A stretch of DNA of 10,649 bases from DAOTVD01 sp034437075 (lineage in GTDB: Bacteria > Chloroflexota > Anaerolineae > Aggregatilineales > J027): contig DAOTVD010000440.1 in the NCBI GenBank assembly GCA_034437075.1, forward strand, positions 1-10,649, in the 5' to 3' direction. Positions 6,983 through 10,649 of the stretch are shown piece by piece (position 1 is the first letter of the stretch; the number at the start of each line of letters is the position of its first letter). The translations under genes and the position numbers were made by a program. A model generated the notes under the pieces. That model searched no databases. It saw nothing but the letters and a program-made list of their open reading frames with translations, and was not told the DNA's origin.

Positions 6983-7005
6983 GGGCCCAATTATACAGGA
7001 TTGCA

Positions 7006-7800
7006 TCAGAGCACCGTAAGGATGAGCGGTTCGTTCTCCACTACCGCAATGGTGTGTTCGCAATGTGCAGACAGCGAACCATCCGCCATGACGACCGTCC
7101 AATGGTCGTCTAGTTCTTGTGTTGCGGGCGATCCTTGGCTGACCATCGGCTCTAACGCCAAGGTCATGCCCTGTCGCAAGGGGACGTCCTGAAATTGGCG
7201 ACGCAAACGGCGCGTCATTTTCTGCGGCCACCAATTAAAAATCGTCGGGGCTTCGTGCATCTTTTGGCCAACGCCATGCCCGGTATATTCGCGTATGACG
7301 CTATAGCCGTGCGACTCGACATACTGCTGGATACTTTGCGAAATGTCGCGCGTGCCTGCGCCAGCTTTAGCGGCCCCGATACCCACATCTAGCGCGCCTT
7401 CGGTGACGTCTATCAGCTTTTGGGCTTCGTCCGAAATGCGCCCCACGCCCGCCGTAAAGGCCGCATCCCCCACAAACCCCCGGTAATGGCAACCCGTATC
7501 CAGGCTGACAATGTCACCCTCTTGCAGGATACGGGCCTTACTGGGGATGCCATGCACCAACTCGCTATTGATGCAGGCCGTGATCGTGGCGGGGAAGGGA
7601 TGTTTGCTGCCGGGGGGATAGCCCAGAAAGGCAGGCCGCGCCTGGTGTTGTTCTAAAACACGCGCGGCGATCTGATCCAACTCCCAGGTGCTAACCCCCG
7701 GTTTAATCGCTTCCCGCATGGCTTCCAACGCGCGCGCAACGATCCGCCCGGCTTCGCGCATAGTTTGCAATTCGGTTGGCGACTTGACATTGACGTTCAT
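7006..7800 (-). CDS. map: Methionine aminopeptidase, type I
   Basis: A 264-residue cytosolic metalloprotease that removes the initiator Met from nascent proteins. All five metal ligands of the pita-bread fold are visible: D101 (SLDTG), D112 (GDAAF), H175 (GHGVG), E217 (ALEPM) and E248 (CEHTIAV). The conserved active-site His is H83 in LVHGIP. The frame is open 19 codons upstream, but the ATG at 7800 gives the typical N-terminus (SPTELQTMREAGRIVA) and lies 4 bp after the adk stop; no strong ribosome binding site is seen, so coupling to adk is likely. Between HEAP (182-185) and GMTLALEPM (211-219) there are about 9 extra residues, rich in Arg and Lys, compared with the usual short loop. There is no N-terminal zinc-finger extension. 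The adk-map order is the classic spc-operon arrangement. Confidence 0.97.
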   Translation of the reverse strand: MNVNVKSPTELQTMREAGRIVARALEAMREAIKPGVSTWELDQIAARVLEQHQARPAFLGYPPGSKHPFPATITACINSELVHGIPSKARILQEGDIVSLDTGCHYRGFVGDAAFTAGVGRISDEAQKLIDVTEGALDVGIGAAKAGAGTRDISQSIQQYVESHGYSVIREYTGHGVGQKMHEAPTIFNWWPQKMTRRLRRQFQDVPLRQGMTLALEPMVSQGSPATQELDDHWTVVMADGSLSAHCEHTIAVVENEPLILTVL

Positions 7801-7804
7801 GATT

Positions 7805-8464
7805 TCAGGCTCGCGCGGTCTCAATAGCCGCCACGACCCGTTCGCGGACTGCCTCAATATCGCCTGTGGCGTCGATGTGTTGTACGAGCCCTTTTTTATC
7901 GTAATAATCGATTAACGGCATCGTTTTCTCGAAATAGGTGTTGATGCGCTGCTCGACAGCTTCCCGGTGATCGTCGTCGCGCTGGATAAGTGGCTGACCA
8001 TCTACATCGTCTACCCCCTCTTGCTGCGGTGGGTTGAAATAGATGTTGTACACCCGCGATTTATCCTGCGAATAGCGCCGCCCCTCTACCCGTTTAATCG
8101 CGATATCGCGATCCAAATCCATAACAATGACCACCGTCACGGTTTCGCCACGCGCCGCCAGCATATCATCCAAGGCTTTGGCTTGCTCGATATTGCGTGG
8201 ATACCCGTCCAGAATCGCCCCTTGCTGGGCATCCGGTTGGCTGAGCCGTTCATCCACAATCCGATTGGTGAGTTCATCGGAAACCAGTTGACCAGAGTTC
8301 ATGACATCCTGAACTTCGCGCGCCAAGGGCGTATCCTGCTGCTTCATCGCGCGGAACAAATCGCCAGTGGAAACATGTGGAATCCCGTATGTTTCTTGTA
8401 GATGCACGGCTTGTGTACCTTTACCGGCGCCCTGCACCCCCATCATAAGAATATATAACCCCAA
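7805..8464 (-). CDS. adk: Adenylate kinase
   Basis: A 219-residue nucleoside monophosphate kinase that interconverts AMP plus ATP and two ADP. The P-loop is GVQGAGKGT (9-17), with Gln in place of the more usual Pro. The NMP-binding region starts STGDLFR (32-38), the AMP-site motif is DGYPR (86-90), and the long LID runs from about 128 to QRDDD at 161-165. The protein has no Cys, so its LID lacks the four-Cys zinc site, and the usual VYH is VYN (138-140). The start is TTG at 8464, with GGAAGG 5 nt upstream; the next ATGs would remove the first beta-strand before the P-loop. A near-consensus promoter lies directly upstream, and secY has its own terminator, so adk-map seems to be a separate unit. 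Confidence 0.96.
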   Translation of the reverse strand: MGLYILMMGVQGAGKGTQAVHLQETYGIPHVSTGDLFRAMKQQDTPLAREVQDVMNSGQLVSDELTNRIVDERLSQPDAQQGAILDGYPRNIEQAKALDDMLAARGETVTVVIVMDLDRDIAIKRVEGRRYSQDKSRVYNIYFNPPQQEGVDDVDGQPLIQRDDDHREAVEQRINTYFEKTMPLIDYYDKKGLVQHIDATGDIEAVRERVVAAIETARA

Positions 8465-8479
8465 GATAACCTTCCTTAA

Positions 8480-8508
8480 ATTATTTGGTAGTAAGTTAGC
8501 CTTGTCAA
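8480..8508 (-). promoter_or_regulatory. Promoter of adk-map
   Basis: On the minus strand a perfect -35 TTGACA (8508-8503), a 17-bp spacer and the -10 AATAAT (8485-8480, five of six matches). It lies between the secY terminator and adk. Only 15 nt separate the -10 from the TTG start codon, so the leader would be about 8 nt and would hold only part of the ribosome binding site. Confidence 0.6.
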
Positions 8509-8572
8509 CGAACAGTCAAACACCGTACAAAACCTACTTGGCCTGATTCCTAGCGGTGTATTCGAAACATGA

Positions 8573-8600
8573 AAAGAGGTAGCGCGTACGCTACCTCTTT
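8573..8600. terminator. Intrinsic terminator after secY
   Basis: A perfect 12-bp inverted repeat, AAAGAGGTAGCG (8573-8584) and CGCTACCTCTTT (8589-8600), around a 4-nt loop, 17 bp beyond the secY stop. On the minus strand the 3' arm ends in TTTT. The A/T ends of the stem make it look bidirectional, but it serves the minus strand here. It separates secY from adk. The remaining 108 bp up to adk hold the adk promoter and no gene. Confidence 0.8.
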
Positions 8601-8617
8601 ATATTCTGGCAAATGCT

Positions 8618-9931
8618 CTAGCGCAAAAAGCCCTGATAGTTGCGCATCATCAATTGGGCTTCAAGCTGGCGCATGGTATCAATCACCACCCCTACGACAA
8701 TAATCAGGCCCGATGGCCCGATGACATTGGCGGGGTTTTGGGTGAAGCTCTGGGCGGCGGCTGAGCCATAGGCGAGGCCAATGATGATCTGCATAAAGCC
8801 TGGCAAGATAGCTACCAGCCCCAAGAACAACGCCCCGACCAGGGTAATTCGATTCACGACTTGGTTGATGTAGGTCTGTGTACGTTTACCAGGCCGAATG
8901 CCAGGGATAAATCCGCCATTGCGTTGCAGATTTTCCGCCAGGCCCTGGTTTTGCACCATTACGCTGGTATAGAAGTAGGTAAACCCTACTACCAGAATGA
9001 AATAGGTAAGCCAATACCAGAAACCATAGGCATTGCCGAGATTGTCGGTTACCCACTCTGAGATAGCGCCTTGGGGCAAAAAGCTCACTAGGATAGCCGG
9101 AAAGGTAATGATCGACTGGGCAAAGATGAGCGGGATCATCCCGGCGGTGTTCACGCGCAAGGGGATATGTGTCGATTGACCGCCGTACATCTTGCGTCCG
9201 CGCACGCGCTTACCATACTGCACCGGGATACGCCGTGTGCCTTCGTTGATGTATACGATGGCGACGACTGTGATGAGGACGATGATCACGAACGACACAA
9301 TATTGAACAGGAAGCGCGTTTGCAGCAGCGTCCCCAATTGTGACGGCGCTAGGGCGACGATCCCCGCGAAGATGATGATCGAAATACCGTTGCCAATCCC
9401 CTTTTCCGTGATGCGTTCACCTAGCCAGATGGCCAACATCGTGCCAGCGGTCATCGTAGCGATCACTGAAACGGTGACCAATACATCCGAGCCAAAACCG
9501 GGGATCAGGGTCGCGCCGGTGATCTGCGCTTCGAAGATGTTGATTTGACCCACCGATTGCAAAATTGCCATCGGAATGGTCAAAAAGTAGGTGTACTGGT
9601 TGATTTTCTGGCGTCCACCGGGCTCTTTGGCCGTGCGTTCTAGGGCCGGGATGATGGGCGTCAAGAGTTGGATGATGATCGACGCGGTGATGTAGGGGTA
9701 CACCCCATTGGCGATGACGCTGAAATTGCGCACCGCCCCGCCCGAAAGCAGGTTGAGCACATCCAGCAGGCCGCCTTCGGAGTCTTCAAAGAGTTGTTGC
9801 AGGGTGTCACGATCGACACCCGGCACCGAGACATGGGCGGCAAACTGGTAAACCAACAGAATAAAGACGGTGAACAAGAGCTTACGCCGCAAGTCGGGCA
9901 GGCGTAGGGCATTCTGTACGGCTTCTAGCAT
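8618..9931 (-). CDS. secY: Preprotein translocase subunit SecY
   Basis: A 437-residue SecY, the channel subunit of the SecYEG translocon in the cytoplasmic membrane, with ten hydrophobic segments as expected. Family motifs are VPGVDRDTL (36-44), GVYPYITASIIIQLL (76-90), LERTAKEPGGRQKINQYT (97-114), GERITEKGIGNGIS (171-184), RRIPVQYGKRVRGRKMYGG (233-251), HIPLRVNTAGMIPLIFA (255-271), NGGFIPGIRPGKRT (338-351) and a C-terminus QLMMRNYQGFLR. The cytoplasmic loops around 240-250 and 340-350, which contact SecA and the ribosome, are conserved. The ATG at 9931 has AAGGGAG about 9-10 nt upstream, and the gap to rplO is 15 bp. It ends the right-hand transcription unit at a strong hairpin. Confidence 0.98.
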   Translation of the reverse strand: MLEAVQNALRLPDLRRKLLFTVFILLVYQFAAHVSVPGVDRDTLQQLFEDSEGGLLDVLNLLSGGAVRNFSVIANGVYPYITASIIIQLLTPIIPALERTAKEPGGRQKINQYTYFLTIPMAILQSVGQINIFEAQITGATLIPGFGSDVLVTVSVIATMTAGTMLAIWLGERITEKGIGNGISIIIFAGIVALAPSQLGTLLQTRFLFNIVSFVIIVLITVVAIVYINEGTRRIPVQYGKRVRGRKMYGGQSTHIPLRVNTAGMIPLIFAQSIITFPAILVSFLPQGAISEWVTDNLGNAYGFWYWLTYFILVVGFTYFYTSVMVQNQGLAENLQRNGGFIPGIRPGKRTQTYINQVVNRITLVGALFLGLVAILPGFMQIIIGLAYGSAAAQSFTQNPANVIGPSGLIIVVGVVIDTMRQLEAQLMMRNYQGFLR

Positions 9932-9946
9932 CGTGGCACGTCTCCC

Positions 9947-10480
9947 TTATTCCTGGTTGTTGCCCTGGCGGAGCGCTTCGAGCGTTTCTTTATTCGGGCG
10001 GCGGATGGTCGCCTGCGTCTTGGTCAGCGGAAAGTTGATCTGCGTGAAGGTGCCGCCGGCAGCTTCTAGCTTTTGCCGCGCGCCGGAAGTGATGCGGTGT
10101 GCGTGTACATCCACTTTGATGCTGATTTCACCGCGCCCCAGAATCACAATCGGGTCGTGTACTTCACGAATAAGCCCTTTCTCGACCAGGCTTTGCGGGT
10201 TGACGGTATCGCCATTCGCGAACAATTCCTGGATTTTGTCCAGGTTGACTTCGCGATATTCAATCCGAAAAGGATTGGTAAAACCGCGCTTAAACGGCAA
10301 GCGCCGCACCAAAGGCAACTGACCGCCTTCGAAGTAGCGCCCTTTGCCGCCGCCACTGCGCGCGCCCTGGCCTTTGGTGCCGCGCCCGGCGGTTTTACCC
10401 TGCCCGGCGCTGATACCACGGCCTAAGCGCCGCTTACGACGCTTAGCGCCTTCATCTGGCTTCAAATCACTGAGTTTCAT
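9947..10480 (-). CDS. rplO: 50S ribosomal protein L15
   Basis: A 177-residue L15 (uL15) of the large subunit, a late-assembly protein close to 23S rRNA domain II. The N-terminus MKLSDLKPDEGAKRRKRRLG and the Gly/Lys/Arg-rich extension GRGISAGQGKTAGRGTKGQG (20-39) are characteristic. Further motifs are FEGGQLPLVRRLPFKRGF (50-67) and the C-terminal SGARQKLEAAGG (132-143). It is about 30 residues longer than E. coli-type L15 because of a basic C-terminal tail (about 149-177). The ATG at 10480 has TTAAGG about 10 nt upstream, which overlaps the rpmD stop. The rpmD-rplO-secY order is the standard spc operon. Confidence 0.97.
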   Translation of the reverse strand: MKLSDLKPDEGAKRRKRRLGRGISAGQGKTAGRGTKGQGARSGGGKGRYFEGGQLPLVRRLPFKRGFTNPFRIEYREVNLDKIQELFANGDTVNPQSLVEKGLIREVHDPIVILGRGEISIKVDVHAHRITSGARQKLEAAGGTFTQINFPLTKTQATIRRPNKETLEALRQGNNQE

Positions 10481-10492
10481 CGTTATGTAACC

Positions 10493-10649
10493 TTAAACTT
10501 CTTCTACCGTTACCAGGTGGCTGACCTTATCGATCATACCACGGATGACGGGCGAATCCTTGTGTTCAACCACATCGTTCATGCGCTTCAAGCCCAGGGC
10601 ATGGACTGTGCCACGCTGTTTCTTCTTACTCGAAATCAGGCTTTTGGTC
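10493..10649 (-). CDS. rpmD: 50S ribosomal protein L30, C-terminal part (truncated by window edge)
   Basis: The last 51 codons of L30 (uL30) run from 10648 to a TAA at 10495-10493; the N-terminal few residues lie beyond the window. The visible sequence TKSLISSKKKQRGTVHALGL, then KRMNDVVEHKDSPVIRGMID and KVSHLVTVEEV, matches the small L30 fold of about 60 residues. The gap to rplO is 12 bp. It was too short and incomplete to show as a long open frame and was identified by translating the right edge. Confidence 0.93.
   Translation of the reverse strand, partial: TKSLISSKKKQRGTVHALGLKRMNDVVEHKDSPVIRGMIDKVSHLVTVEEV

Noticed and set aside
8520..8559. Inverted repeat ACACCG/CGGTGT upstream of the adk promoter
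   Set aside because: Only 6 bp with a loop of about 28 nt, which is easily expected by chance and lacks a T-run or a known operator pattern.
1..10649. Novel defence, mobile or biosynthetic system
   Set aside because: No transposase, integrase, CRISPR repeat, direct-repeat boundary or composition break was seen; nearly all of the window is explained by housekeeping genes and one small transporter operon.

Overview
The window is mostly a bacterial ribosomal-protein and housekeeping gene cluster on the minus strand (right to left: rpmD, rplO, secY | adk, map | rpsM, rpsK, rpoA, rplQ, truA, rplM, rpsI). A short convergent plus-strand set (ABC-type ATPase end, ABC-2 permease with a SpoIIM-like C-terminal domain, RNase Z-like metallo-hydrolase) fills the left quarter. 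The rpoA-rplQ-truA-rplM-rpsI order, the short gaps and the protein sequences suggest a Chloroflexota (Chloroflexi) bacterium, possibly Anaerolineae-like. That placement is an inference from sequence flavour and gene order; no search was run.

Layout. 2-2886 (+): a partial ATPase overlaps the permease by ATGA, and the metallo-hydrolase follows after 18 bp, so the three look like one operon. 2890-2917: a 10-bp-stem hairpin between the convergent units. 2957-4972 (-): rpsI, rplM, truA and rplQ, tightly packed. 4985-5971 (-): rpoA. 6001-6891 (-): rpsK and rpsM, separated by 105 bp that hold an 11-bp hairpin with a T-run. 7006-8464 (-): map and adk. 8573-8600: a 12-bp perfect hairpin downstream of secY, followed by a near-consensus promoter for adk. 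8618-10649 (-): secY, rplO and the 3' part of rpmD.

The minus-strand genes serve gene expression and secretion: small-subunit (S9, S11, S13) and large-subunit (L13, L15, L17, L30) proteins, RNA polymerase alpha, the SecY translocon channel, adenylate kinase, methionine aminopeptidase and tRNA pseudouridine synthase A. Hairpins and promoter-like sequences appear to split this classic spc/alpha-type cluster into at least two or three transcription units.

No mobile element, CRISPR array, tRNA, rRNA or evident new defence or biosynthetic system is present. The points most worth a second look are the absence of infA, rpmJ and rpsD from their usual places, the ABC-2 permease/SpoIIM fusion, a Walker B Asp-to-Val change in the ATPase, and the internal hairpins and promoters that interrupt the operon.
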